Source: Actibacterium sp. XHP0104
Lineage (GTDB): Bacteria; Pseudomonadota; Alphaproteobacteria; Rhodobacterales; Rhodobacteraceae
Reading direction: 5' to 3'
DNA length: 64,000 bases
NCBI RefSeq assembly: GCF_025751515.1
Contig: NZ_JAOWLE010000003.1
Coordinates: 186,001 to 250,000 of the forward strand
The notes beneath the pieces are model-generated. The model was not told where the DNA came from. It was given only the letters and a program-made list of their open reading frames with translations, and searched no databases. Of this stretch, positions 33,986 to 42,651 are shown in pieces. The position numbers and the translations under genes were made by a program. Each line of letters starts with the position of its first letter. Position 1 is the first letter of the stretch.

Positions 33986-35029
33986 CTAATCCTTTCCGGT
34001 ACCCAACCGCTGGCCCACGCCATCACGGGTCTGCAACGGGCGCCACCAGTCCTCGTTTTCCAGATACCACGCGACCGTGCGTTCCAGCCCCTGATCCAGC
34101 GTGACCGAGGGGCGCCAGCCCAGCTCGGTTCGAATGCGGGTCGGGTCGATCGCATAGCGCAGGTCATGGCCGGGGCGGTCGGTGACGAAGGTGATCAGCC
34201 GGTCATGCGGCGCATCGCCGGGGCGCAGGCGATCAAGGATGGCGCAGATCTTGCGCACGATGTCGATATTGCGGGCCTCGTTCTCGCCGCCGATGTTATA
34301 GCTGCGGCCCAGCGCACCCTGTTCCAGCACCAGCAGCAGGGCGTCGGCGTGGTCCTCGACATACAGCCAATCACGCACATTCTCACCCGCGCCGTAAACC
34401 GGAATGGGCTTGCCCGCCAGCGCGTTCAGAATGACCACTGGGATCAGCTTTTCGGGGAAGTGATAGGGCCCGTAATTGTTCGAGCAATTGGTCAGCACCA
34501 CCGGCAGGCCATAGGTTTCATGCCAGGCCCGCACCAGGTGATCGCTGGCAGCCTTGGAGGCCGAGTAGGGGCTGCGCGGATCATAGGCGGTGGTCTCGGT
34601 AAACTGCCCTCCGGCGCCCAAGGATCCGAATACCTCATCGGTCGAGATATGATGAAAACGGAACGTGTCGGGCCGGCCGCGGCCTTCCCAGTAGGCGCGG
34701 GCGGCCTGCAGCAGGTGATAGGTGCCGTTGACGTTGGTTTCGATGAAGGCGCCGGGGCCGTCGATCGACCGGTCGACATGGCTTTCGGCGGCCAGATGCA
34801 TCACGGCGTCGGGCTGGTGCTGGTCGAACACGCGGGCCAGGAATTCAGGGTCGCGGATATCGCCATGCTCGAACGCATAGCCCGGGTCATCGGCCACCGA
34901 GGCCACGTTTTCCAGACAGGCCGCATAGGTCAGCGCATCGACGTTCACCACCTGATGGCCGCGCGCGATGGCCAGCCGCACCACGGCCGACCCGATGAAC
35001 CCCGCCCCGCCTGTTACCAACAGCTTCAT
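33986..35029 (-). CDS. rmlB: dTDP-glucose 4,6-dehydratase RmlB
   Basis: RmlB converts dTDP-glucose to dTDP-4-keto-6-deoxyglucose using bound NAD. The 347-residue protein starts with the Rossmann motif [13 protein letters not shown] and has [22 protein letters not shown], and the catalytic [12 protein letters not shown]. All are diagnostic for this enzyme. It overlaps rmlC by 4 nt. Confidence 0.97.
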   Translation of the reverse strand: MKLLVTGGAGFIGSAVVRLAIARGHQVVNVDALTYAACLENVASVADDPGYAFEHGDIRDPEFLARVFDQHQPDAVMHLAAESHVDRSIDGPGAFIETNVNGTYHLLQAARAYWEGRGRPDTFRFHHISTDEVFGSLGAGGQFTETTAYDPRSPYSASKAASDHLVRAWHETYGLPVVLTNCSNNYGPYHFPEKLIPVVILNALAGKPIPVYGAGENVRDWLYVEDHADALLLVLEQGALGRSYNIGGENEARNIDIVRKICAILDRLRPGDAPHDRLITFVTDRPGHDLRYAIDPTRIRTELGWRPSVTLDQGLERTVAWYLENEDWWRPLQTRDGVGQRLGTGKD

Positions 35030-35610
35030 GCCGGCACCTCATAGGTAAAGGGGCTGTCGATTTGCGACAATAGCGGCGCGGCGGCGTCCTTGTCGGACAA
35101 CAGCGCGCTGGCCGCATCAATGCCCCAGTCGATGCCCACATCGGGGTCGTCGAACCGGATCGCGCCCTCGGTTTCGGGGGCGTAGAAATCGGTACATTTA
35201 TAGTTGATCTCGGTGTCAGGCGCGCGGGTGACAAAGCCATGGGCAAAGCCCGCCGGCACCCACAGCTGCTTACCGTTCTCCGCGCTTAGTTCAGCCCCGA
35301 ACCATTGGCCGTAGGCGGGACTGCCCTTGCGGATATCGACCACCACGTCATACAGCGCGCCGCGCCCACAGCGCACCAGCTTGCCCTGCGCGTGGGGCGG
35401 TGCCTGGAAATGCATGCCGCGCACCGTGCCCACCGCAGCAGATAGCGAGTGATTGTCCTGAACAAAGTTCAGATCAAGCCCCACCGCCGCCATCCGCCGC
35501 GCGTTCCAGGTTTCGGCGAAATAGCCGCGCGCATCGCCAAACCGGCGCGGCGTCAGCAGCTTCACGCCGGGCAGCGGCGTTTCCTCGACCGTCAGCAACG
35601 GATCACTCAT
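35026..35610 (-). CDS. rmlC: dTDP-4-dehydrorhamnose 3,5-epimerase RmlC
   Basis: RmlC epimerises the keto-sugar at C3 and C5. The 194-residue cupin has the motifs [20 protein letters not shown] (catalytic His region), PAGFAHGF and [12 protein letters not shown]. The start codon overlaps the stop of the upstream glycosyltransferase by 1 nt (TAATG), supporting one operon. The rhamnose product presumably enters the polysaccharide made by the neighbouring genes. Confidence 0.96.
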   Translation of the reverse strand: MSDPLLTVEETPLPGVKLLTPRRFGDARGYFAETWNARRMAAVGLDLNFVQDNHSLSAAVGTVRGMHFQAPPHAQGKLVRCGRGALYDVVVDIRKGSPAYGQWFGAELSAENGKQLWVPAGFAHGFVTRAPDTEINYKCTDFYAPETEGAIRFDDPDVGIDWGIDAASALLSDKDAAAPLLSQIDSPFTYEVPA

Positions 35611-36680
35611 TACGCGCCCTCCAACAAAGCGGCTTCGAACAATTTCGCTGCGTCTTCCCAGGTGTAATCCTCGACGCTGCGACGGGCGGCGTCGGACATG
35701 GCCCGCCAGTCGGCATCGGGCGCGCGCAGCACGTCGATCATGCGCGCGGCAAGGGCCTCGGCATCGTCGATCGGCACGGAATAGCCGTTCTTTCCCTCAC
35801 GCACGACATCGGGCACGCATCCGGCGCGGGTGCCCACGACCGGGGTGCGACAGGCCATGGCCTCGAGCACGGGCAGGCCGAAGCCCTCAGAGCGGCTGCC
35901 AAAGAGATAAAGATCAGAGCCCGCATAGATATCGACGATCTTTTGCTGCGGCGGGCGCAGGTGGAATTCAGCCCCCGGCGGCAGCGGCAGGTCGGGCTGC
36001 ACGCCCTTGGCGCCAAAGGCCACAACATGCAGATCGGGGATCGACTGGCGCACGATGTCCAGCGCGCGCAGGCTGATATCGGTGCCTTTGAACGGGGTCG
36101 GCGCATACATCAGCGATACGGTGGGCCGCGCCTGTTTGCCGCGCGGCGGGGCGTTGAACATCGTTCCATCAACGCTGTTGGGCACCAACGCCGAATGCGC
36201 GTCGCCGTAGAGATCGCGCATCGTGTCGACCAGCCAGCTGGCAATGGTGATCTTTTTCAGCGGCAGAAAATAGCTGCCCGCGCGCAGGTGGTTGTTGGGG
36301 GCGCCGTGGGTTTCGTGATGCTGCACGAAATAGAACTTGCGGCCCTTTTCGGGCGGCATCAGCGCGACGGTATAGGCCGTTTCCCACCAGGTGGCGATCA
36401 CCACGTCGGCATCGGGCACATCGGCGGCGGTGACGGGGCCATAGTGATCGACCACGCGGAAATCCGCGCGCATATGGTCATAATGCGACTGTGTCGGATG
36501 ATCACGCAGACGGCGCCCACGCGACGCCGCGCGCAGCTTGGCCGGCAGGCGCGGCTGTTCGATCGAGGGCGCCACAACAGTGACCTCATGCCCAAGCGCC
36601 TGCAGCAGATCGGCATAGATCGCGATCACGCGCGCGCCGCCCGACAGGCTGGGCCGAGAGCTGACGAATGTGATCTTCAT
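35610..36680 (-). CDS. Glycosyltransferase, GT4/GT1 group
   Basis: The 356-residue GT-B enzyme has no signal peptide. The C-terminal half shows the retaining-GT pattern E-x7-E in SRSEGFGLPVLEAMACRTPV and the sugar-nucleotide region. The N-terminal half has the GGARVIAIYADLL loop. It shares a 1-nt overlap with rmlC and follows the ABC transporter by 15 nt. Its likely role is adding a sugar, perhaps rhamnose, to a lipid-linked repeat; donor and acceptor cannot be told from sequence. Confidence 0.88.
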   Translation of the reverse strand: MKITFVSSRPSLSGGARVIAIYADLLQALGHEVTVVAPSIEQPRLPAKLRAASRGRRLRDHPTQSHYDHMRADFRVVDHYGPVTAADVPDADVVIATWWETAYTVALMPPEKGRKFYFVQHHETHGAPNNHLRAGSYFLPLKKITIASWLVDTMRDLYGDAHSALVPNSVDGTMFNAPPRGKQARPTVSLMYAPTPFKGTDISLRALDIVRQSIPDLHVVAFGAKGVQPDLPLPPGAEFHLRPPQQKIVDIYAGSDLYLFGSRSEGFGLPVLEAMACRTPVVGTRAGCVPDVVREGKNGYSVPIDDAEALAARMIDVLRAPDADWRAMSDAARRSVEDYTWEDAAKLFEAALLEGA

Positions 36681-36695
36681 CGCGCGCCCCCAGAC

Positions 36696-38501
36696 CTAGC
36701 CGTTCGAGGCCATCTTGCGGAAGGTCTCGTTGCCTTCGACCAGCTCGTCGAACGTGCCCTGCGACACGATGCGACCGCGTTCAAGCAGGATGATCTGGTC
36801 GCAGTTGCGCACGGTGCTCAGGCGGTGGGCGATCATGATGATGGTCTTTTGGTTGCGCACGTTCTGCACCGCCTCCATCACCTCGCGTTCGGTCAGGTTG
36901 TCCAGCGCCGAGGTCGCCTCGTCCATGATGATCAGCAGCGGATCGTGATACAGCGCGCGGGCGATGCCGATACGCTGACGCTGGCCGCCCGACAGGCGCA
37001 CGCCGCGTTCCCCGACGATGGTGTCATAGCCCTGGGGCAGCTCGGAGGTGACGAAATCATGCAGCGCGGCGATGCGGCTTGCGCGTTCGACGGCCTCCAT
37101 GTCGACCTTGTCGGCGGGCACGCCAAAGGCGATGTTCTGCGCCACGGTGCTGTCGGTCAGATAGATCGTCTGGGGCACGTAACCCAGGGTGCGGCGCCAG
37201 GAATGCATGTTCTCGCGCGTCAGGGGCTGGCCATCGACCACGATCTCGCCGCCCTGCGGGGTCAACAGGCCCAGCATCAGGTCGATCAGGGTTGTCTTGC
37301 CGGCACCGGTGCCGCCGACAACGCCAATGGTGCTGCGGGCGGGGATGATCAGGTTGATGCCTTCGACCGCAGCGCGGGCATTGTCGCCATAGCTAAAGCT
37401 AAGGTCGCGCAGCTCCAGCTTGTCTTTCAGGGGCAGCTTATTGCCAGTGCGATCGACGACGGGGTGTTCCTTGGCCTGTTCCATCGCGTCGGTGTAATCG
37501 TCATAGATATGATCCAGCACCGGGGCGCCGTTGCGGATGGTCGAGACGCTGGCATAGACCTGTTGCAGCGTCGGCAGCAGGCGCATCACGGCAAAGGCAA
37601 AGATACCCAGCGTGGGGATGGTCGCGGCAATATCGCCGCCATTGCGCAGCAGCATGGTCATGACGATGCCCAGCAGAATGGCAAATGTCAGCGCCTCAAG
37701 CGCGATGCGGGGCAGCTGTGAATAGACCTGCGACAGGGCCGCATTTCGCGCCACCAGCCGAGCGGGCTCGCGGAAACGGCGGACATAGCTTTCCTCAAGC
37801 CCCAGGAGTTTCACCTCTTTCACGCCGCCCGTGGCCTCTTGCATCAGCTGGAACCGTTGCTTGTTGGCATGCAGGCTTTCCTTGCCCAGCCGCTCCAGCC
37901 GCTTGCGCAGCCACAGATAGATCAGCGCATAGCTGCCCCCCAGCGAGGCCGCGGCGAAAACCGCCACCAGCGGGTCAAGCACCACCAGAAAGACGATGAT
38001 CGCGGCCGCCATCATCAGGCTGCCAACCAGCCGCACCAGCGGGATGATAATGCGGGCGACAAGGCCCTGAACCTCGCCCAGAATGCTTTTGTTCACCTCG
38101 GCGCTGTTGCGTTCGAGGAACCATTCATAGGGTTGGTGCAGATAGGCCTGCAAAAGACGGCTCGACAGGGTGTAACCGCGCATGGTCGAGTAGCGGATGA
38201 TCGCGTAGTTGCCCAGCGCGCGAAAGGTCAGGCTGATGAACACCACCAGCAGCGTCAGAACCGCAAGGAACACCTGAAACGCGAAATCGCTGTTGAAGGT
38301 GAATGTCTCGTGCAGCCAATGCAGCATGCGGTTGGTTTCGATGATCTCGGGTTTCGACAGCACGCGCAGCAGCAGCAGCAATGTGGAAAGGCCGAAAATC
38401 TCAGAGAAGGTGACAATGACCATCACCCCCATGACGACGTAGAACATTCGCCGTTCACGGGCGTCAAGCAACGCAAAAACTTTGCGGAACACATCTCTCA
38501 T
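36696..38501 (-). CDS. ABC transporter, fused permease and ATPase (flippase-like)
   Basis: The 601-residue half-transporter has six membrane segments (about 20-325) and an ATPase domain with Walker A GVVGGTGAGKTTLIDLML, signature LSGGQRQRIGIARALY and Walker B LLIIMDEATSALD. It would act as a homodimer. The layout resembles MsbA/PglK-type lipid-linked sugar flippases. Being first in the operon with a glycosyltransferase and the rhamnose genes, it could flip the lipid-linked repeat, since no Wzx-like gene is seen in the window. The substrate is inferred. Confidence 0.85.
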   Translation of the reverse strand: MRDVFRKVFALLDARERRMFYVVMGVMVIVTFSEIFGLSTLLLLLRVLSKPEIIETNRMLHWLHETFTFNSDFAFQVFLAVLTLLVVFISLTFRALGNYAIIRYSTMRGYTLSSRLLQAYLHQPYEWFLERNSAEVNKSILGEVQGLVARIIIPLVRLVGSLMMAAAIIVFLVVLDPLVAVFAAASLGGSYALIYLWLRKRLERLGKESLHANKQRFQLMQEATGGVKEVKLLGLEESYVRRFREPARLVARNAALSQVYSQLPRIALEALTFAILLGIVMTMLLRNGGDIAATIPTLGIFAFAVMRLLPTLQQVYASVSTIRNGAPVLDHIYDDYTDAMEQAKEHPVVDRTGNKLPLKDKLELRDLSFSYGDNARAAVEGINLIIPARSTIGVVGGTGAGKTTLIDLMLGLLTPQGGEIVVDGQPLTRENMHSWRRTLGYVPQTIYLTDSTVAQNIAFGVPADKVDMEAVERASRIAALHDFVTSELPQGYDTIVGERGVRLSGGQRQRIGIARALYHDPLLIIMDEATSALDNLTEREVMEAVQNVRNQKTIIMIAHRLSTVRNCDQIILLERGRIVSQGTFDELVEGNETFRKMASNG

Positions 38502-38556
38502 ACAAATTTGCCCGTCATTATTGGCCTGCCTCGCAGACGGAATACAGTGGCAGAAA

Positions 38557-38570
38557 GCCCCGCATGGGGC
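38557..38570 (+). terminator. Hairpin with TTTT upstream of acyltransferase gene
   Basis: GCCCC-GCAT-GGGGC is followed by GGTTTT on the plus strand. It lies in the 269-nt gap between the divergent ABC-transporter and acyltransferase genes, where no plus-strand gene precedes it. It may be a leader attenuator or block stray transcription. Confidence 0.4.
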
Positions 38571-38770
38571 GGTTTTGTGGCCCCTTCATGATACTTGGCC
38601 GGGGCAAGTTCCAGCAAATTCCCCGACTCGCGGCCCATTCAGCGCCCCAGTGTAGGGATTTTGCTGCATTCTGCACGGGTTGCGCGCGGAATGGGGCGGT
38701 GAAAATGCTGGAACTGGGCGGCCGGTTCGTGCAAGCCTCGGGCCAAAGGCGGCAAGGGCCGGATGACAGG

Positions 38771-39301
38771 ATGACACAGCAAAACGCGGACGAACAGATT
38801 TCGGCCACCGACCCCGACTGGAGCCGCGAGGCCCCGCGCGGGTTCTGGGATCCGTCACGCAAGCTGCTGCGCAGCATCCGCCGCTATCAGGCCGCGCGCG
38901 CTCGCGGGGCGCGGATGGCCTGTCGGTGGTGGGTGCTGAACCATCGATTCTGGTCTGTGATCACACAGGCCGACATTCCGCTTAGCTGCAAGATCGCCGG
39001 CGGGCTGAAGATCCCGCATCCCAATGGCATCGTCATTCATCCGGCATCGGAAATCGGGCCGAACTGCCTGATCCTGCAACAGGTCACGCTGGGCACCACG
39101 GCCAGCGCGGATGGCGCGCCGCGCCTGATGGGGCGGGTCGATATCGGCGCGGGTGCCAAGGTTCTGGGCGCGATCACCATCGGCAACAACAGCCTGATCG
39201 GCGCCAATGCGGTTGTCACCCGCGACGTGCCCGCCCATTCGGTGGCCGTCGGCATCCCGGCCCGCGCCCGGCCGCGCGATCCTGCCGAAACCCGCGCATG
39301 A
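38771..39301 (+). CDS. Hexapeptide-repeat acyltransferase, serine acetyltransferase-like
   Basis: The 176-residue protein has an N-terminal helical part and then a left-handed beta-helix. The CysE-like segments are IPHPNGIVIHPASEIGPNCL, LQQVTLGTT and the closing SLIGANAVVTRDVPAHSVAV. It is much shorter than housekeeping CysE. Together with its place beside polysaccharide genes, this suggests O-acetylation of a sugar rather than cysteine synthesis, but serine acetyltransferase activity cannot be excluded. The ATG at 38771 was chosen; an in-frame ATG at 38705 would add 22 residues. Confidence 0.75.
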   Translation: MTQQNADEQISATDPDWSREAPRGFWDPSRKLLRSIRRYQAARARGARMACRWWVLNHRFWSVITQADIPLSCKIAGGLKIPHPNGIVIHPASEIGPNCLILQQVTLGTTASADGAPRLMGRVDIGAGAKVLGAITIGNNSLIGANAVVTRDVPAHSVAVGIPARARPRDPAETRA

Positions 39302-39349
39302 CGCGGTTGTGCTGTGGCTCGATTCAGGGAATCGGGTAACAATGCGGGC

Positions 39350-40921
39350 ATGAAACGGCTGTCTTTGCGATCGACCCTGCATGCGATCTGTCTGTGTTGT
39401 CTGGGCCTGATGCCCGGTGCCGCGCAGGCCGAACCCGGCGTGCTGACCGAAGATCAACTGCTGGCCGTGCCGCCGCTGGGCTGGCTGGCCTCACGCTTTG
39501 ACATGCCCGCCCCCAACCCGGCGCTGCCGCTGGTCAGCGTCACCGATGCCTCGCCCGAGGCGGCGATCCTGCGCCAGCTCGAGGCCGCCGGACGTGCCGC
39601 GGGCTATGCCGGGGTGATCTATGACAACCGCGACCGAGGCCATTCTCTGCCCGACCCGGAATCGATGCCCGCCCTGCCGGTGCTGACCTATGGCACGACG
39701 CTGATCAAGAAGGGCGCCGATTTCGGGCTGGGGGGCGAGATCATCCTGCCGGGCATCGTGCTGGGCAATTCCTCGACCGCGATCACCAGGGGCAACGCGC
39801 GCAGCCAGCCCCGGCTGGCCATGACCACGCCGGGCTGGGCGCAGCGGTCGTTCATGACCTATGTGAACAACCACCTCTACATCTATCCCGAACACAAGGA
39901 CCACGACGCCGAGGACCACTTTCCTGCGAACTGGCCCTATATGGTGATCATTCAGGGTTCGTCCCATTCTGACCGGCCGTTCCTGCGCGCGCTTGGGCTG
40001 ACACTGGCGGCACTGCCGCCTGAAACCCAGGCCTTTCTGCGCGAAAAGGGGCTGGTGGCGCCGACCTTGCAGATGATCCTGCGGCGCAGCCAAAAGGGCA
40101 TCTACACACGCGACTCGTATATGACCGGCAAGGCGCATCCGGTGGTGTTCGACAAGAAACAGCTGGTGCCCGAGCGGATGGTCTCGCTGGCCTCGGCGTT
40201 GATGCCCGACAGCGTGCCGCCGATGGTGCGGATCGCGGTGCAGGAGGAAAGCTTTGCCGATAATGCCGATTTCGCCGGTCTGTCCGAGCGGCTGCATGAC
40301 ACGCCGTCCTCCATTGCGCGGGTCTGGCGGTCCGAGGCCTATACCCAGACGCTGACCGTTTCGGCCGAGCAGACGACCGACCCGAACGGCCGACCGCTAA
40401 GCTTTACATGGGCGGTGCTGTCGGGCGATCTGGCGCGGGTGAGGGTCATCCCGCTTGACCCCTCGGGCACACGCGCCCGCATCGAGATCGACTGGCACGA
40501 CAAGCGCCCGCAGAATGTCGGATCGCAACGCCTGACCAGCCGGGTCGATATCGGGGTATTTGCTTGGAACGGCGTTCACGACAGCGCGCCGGGGCTGATT
40601 TCGATCGCTTTTCCGACGCATCAGCTGCGCAGCTATGCCCCAGGCCCTCAAGGCGGCGCGCCGCGTCTGGCGGCCATCGGCTATGACGCCGACGCGGCCA
40701 ATGTCTATTACGACCCGCTGCTGTTCTGGTCGGCGCCCTGGGCCGACAAGCTGATCTATGACGAATCCGGCACCCTGATCGGGCGGGACCGTGTGCGCGC
40801 GGACGAGACGTTGCACATGGACGCGCCTGGACGCCAGGTGGACGGAAACCCCGTGCGGTATCAGATGGACATCCCGAAAAAGAGCCGCCAAAGATACCTT
40901 GAAATGATCGTCGACAAGTAA
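39350..40921 (+). CDS. Secreted protein of unknown function in the polysaccharide locus
   Basis: The 523-residue precursor has a signal peptide with cysteines (LHAICLCCLGLMPGAAQA, about 9-26). The mature part holds YGTTLIKKGADFGLGGEIIL and NHLYIYPEHKDHDAED (acidic and His-rich, perhaps metal binding). A beta domain near residues 345-400 contains TTDPNGRPLSFTWAVLSGD, resembling PKD/cadherin-like folds. I do not recognise a family or an enzyme motif. Its place between an acyltransferase and a glycosyltransferase suggests work on the polymer or cell surface. Confidence 0.7.
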   Translation: MKRLSLRSTLHAICLCCLGLMPGAAQAEPGVLTEDQLLAVPPLGWLASRFDMPAPNPALPLVSVTDASPEAAILRQLEAAGRAAGYAGVIYDNRDRGHSLPDPESMPALPVLTYGTTLIKKGADFGLGGEIILPGIVLGNSSTAITRGNARSQPRLAMTTPGWAQRSFMTYVNNHLYIYPEHKDHDAEDHFPANWPYMVIIQGSSHSDRPFLRALGLTLAALPPETQAFLREKGLVAPTLQMILRRSQKGIYTRDSYMTGKAHPVVFDKKQLVPERMVSLASALMPDSVPPMVRIAVQEESFADNADFAGLSERLHDTPSSIARVWRSEAYTQTLTVSAEQTTDPNGRPLSFTWAVLSGDLARVRVIPLDPSGTRARIEIDWHDKRPQNVGSQRLTSRVDIGVFAWNGVHDSAPGLISIAFPTHQLRSYAPGPQGGAPRLAAIGYDADAANVYYDPLLFWSAPWADKLIYDESGTLIGRDRVRADETLHMDAPGRQVDGNPVRYQMDIPKKSRQRYLEMIVDK

Positions 40922-40973
40922 GACTGCGCCCCTTTACCCTGTTTCATTTGCCTACGCAGAGAGCTGATTTCAG

Positions 40974-41786
40974 ATGCCCCAGATCCAACCGGTTATTCCG
41001 CCCCGCGCCAAGACCGACTGGCCCAACCCCAACATTCCGCCGCTGCTGCACCAGACTTTCAAGAGCAACGAGCTACCCGAAAGAATGCATGAAGCAGCGA
41101 TGAGCTGGGTGGAAAAAAATCCGGGCTTCACCTACCACTTTCATGACGATGACGCGCAGATTTCTCTGATCCGCGATAATTTCGATCCCGAAGTTCTCGC
41201 GGCCTACCACAAGATCAAGAGCGGCGCCTTTCGGGCGGATTTCTGGCGCTATTGCCAGCTGTGGACAACCGGCGGCGTTTATGCGGATATCGACACGGTC
41301 TGCCAAGTTAACCTGGAACAAATCATCCGGCCCGACGATCAGTTCGTCGTACCCCTGGCCGGGTTTTCGCCGACGGCCCTATTCAACGCTTTCATTTGCA
41401 GCGCTCCCAAGCATCCGTTCCTCGAACGTGCCATTCACCAAGCGACTGAAACCATACATCGCAACCCGAATTTCGATGGCTACGGCACCGTCGGTCCGGG
41501 TGGCTTGGGGGCAGCGGTGAACCATCTGCTTGGACGCGACAAATCCACACCGTTTCCCATAGGAACGCACGAATTTGCCGACAGCACGTTCCGTGTCATC
41601 ACAAGACAGAACGGCCAAGACAATCTGCCCGGTCATGTACGGGATGGCGAGAACATCGTGTTCTATATCCAGTACGACGGCTATCTCGATGATCTAGCCC
41701 AAATTGGTGTCGAACACTGGCTGCACGGCAAGCGTCTGGGCCTTCGCGCAAAGCTGCGAAGACTCGTCCGCCGAATTCATAAATAG
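40974..41786 (+). CDS. GT32-type glycosyltransferase with DXD motif
   Basis: The 270-residue protein matches the Gly_transf_sug (GT32) pattern: PPLLHQTFKSNELPE near the N terminus, then AFRADFWRYCQLWTTGGVYA and the metal-binding DID in YADIDTVC (about residues 101-108). A C-terminal basic patch (RLGLRAKLRRLVRRIHK) could bind the membrane. By eye its codon use is less GC-rich than its neighbours, a possible sign of acquisition. It converges on the kinase gene with a 10-nt overlap. Confidence 0.85.
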   Translation: MPQIQPVIPPRAKTDWPNPNIPPLLHQTFKSNELPERMHEAAMSWVEKNPGFTYHFHDDDAQISLIRDNFDPEVLAAYHKIKSGAFRADFWRYCQLWTTGGVYADIDTVCQVNLEQIIRPDDQFVVPLAGFSPTALFNAFICSAPKHPFLERAIHQATETIHRNPNFDGYGTVGPGGLGAAVNHLLGRDKSTPFPIGTHEFADSTFRVITRQNGQDNLPGHVRDGENIVFYIQYDGYLDDLAQIGVEHWLHGKRLGLRAKLRRLVRRIHK

Positions 41787-42637
41787 CCGTAATCTCGACC
41801 GTAATCCTCGTGGCTGCTCAGATAGCGGCACTTGTTCAGCATCACGCCCAGAACATTGGTGCGCGCCGACAGGTCTTGTTCGCACTTGTCCAGTTCGTGG
41901 ATGGTCGACCGTTCGGCCTCGGCGATCAGCAGCGCGCAATCGACCTGGTCGATAAAGGCAATCGTGTCGTCATTGGCCAACAGCGGCGCCGTATCAAAGA
42001 TCATGATGTCGGGGCGGTATTTCTTTTCCAGCTCGTCCAGAACCTCGGCCGCGGTGACCCCTTGCAACAGCTCGGCGGGGTGGCGCTCGGCGTTCTGGTT
42101 GGCGGCAAAGATCAGGTTGCTGCCATAGCGGCGCAGGTGTTTCTCGGGCTCGTCCTCGCCCAGCAGGGCACGCGAAAACTGGCAGTCATCCTTAAGGCCC
42201 AGCGCCTTGGCCAGAGCCGGGCGGCGCATGTCCAGTTCGACCAGCATCACGAACATGTCGGTCTGACGGGCGATGGAAAAGGCCACGTTGGCGCAGGTCA
42301 TGGTCTTGCCCGACCCGCTGGTCGGCGAGGTAATCGCCACACGCGACCATTTGTTCGCCCGCATCTGGTGCAACAGCTTGGTGCGGATCATGTCATAGGG
42401 CACGGCATCGGGGCCGGGCTCGAATGCCAGGATACGGTGGCTGCGCAGCACGGTTTCGCGCGGCTCGAACAGGGTGACATCCTTCCAGATATCCTTGCGC
42501 CCGTCGGGCTGGCGCGCGGCGGCGCGCGACATGGGCGTGTCGACCTGGGCCGGCTCGGCCTTGGACGTCACGCGCGGATGAGAGTTCGCGGCGCGCGATT
42601 TGCGGGCTTTCTCGATGGCGGACTGGATACGTTCCAT
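41777..42637 (-). CDS. Polysaccharide-type tyrosine kinase (CpsD/CapB/Wzc C-domain family)
   Basis: The 286-residue cytosolic protein has a Walker A region SPTSGSGKTMTCANVAFS, an A' motif VMLVELDMRRP and a Walker B IMIFDTAPLL. A tyrosine cluster closes the protein (Y in CRYLSSHEDYGRDYGYL). These are marks of bacterial tyrosine kinases that control chain length by cycling phosphorylation. It is separate from its membrane partner, the Wzz-type protein encoded 14 nt upstream in the same unit, as in CpsC/CpsD systems. Confidence 0.92.
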   Translation of the reverse strand: MERIQSAIEKARKSRAANSHPRVTSKAEPAQVDTPMSRAAARQPDGRKDIWKDVTLFEPRETVLRSHRILAFEPGPDAVPYDMIRTKLLHQMRANKWSRVAITSPTSGSGKTMTCANVAFSIARQTDMFVMLVELDMRRPALAKALGLKDDCQFSRALLGEDEPEKHLRRYGSNLIFAANQNAERHPAELLQGVTAAEVLDELEKKYRPDIMIFDTAPLLANDDTIAFIDQVDCALLIAEAERSTIHELDKCEQDLSARTNVLGVMLNKCRYLSSHEDYGRDYGYL

Positions 42638-42651
42638 GTGTCAAAAACCCC

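Noticed and set aside
35400-37721. A 773-codon plus-strand frame across rmlC, the glycosyltransferase and the ABC transporter
   Set aside because: All three minus-strand genes have diagnostic motifs; the antisense product shows none.
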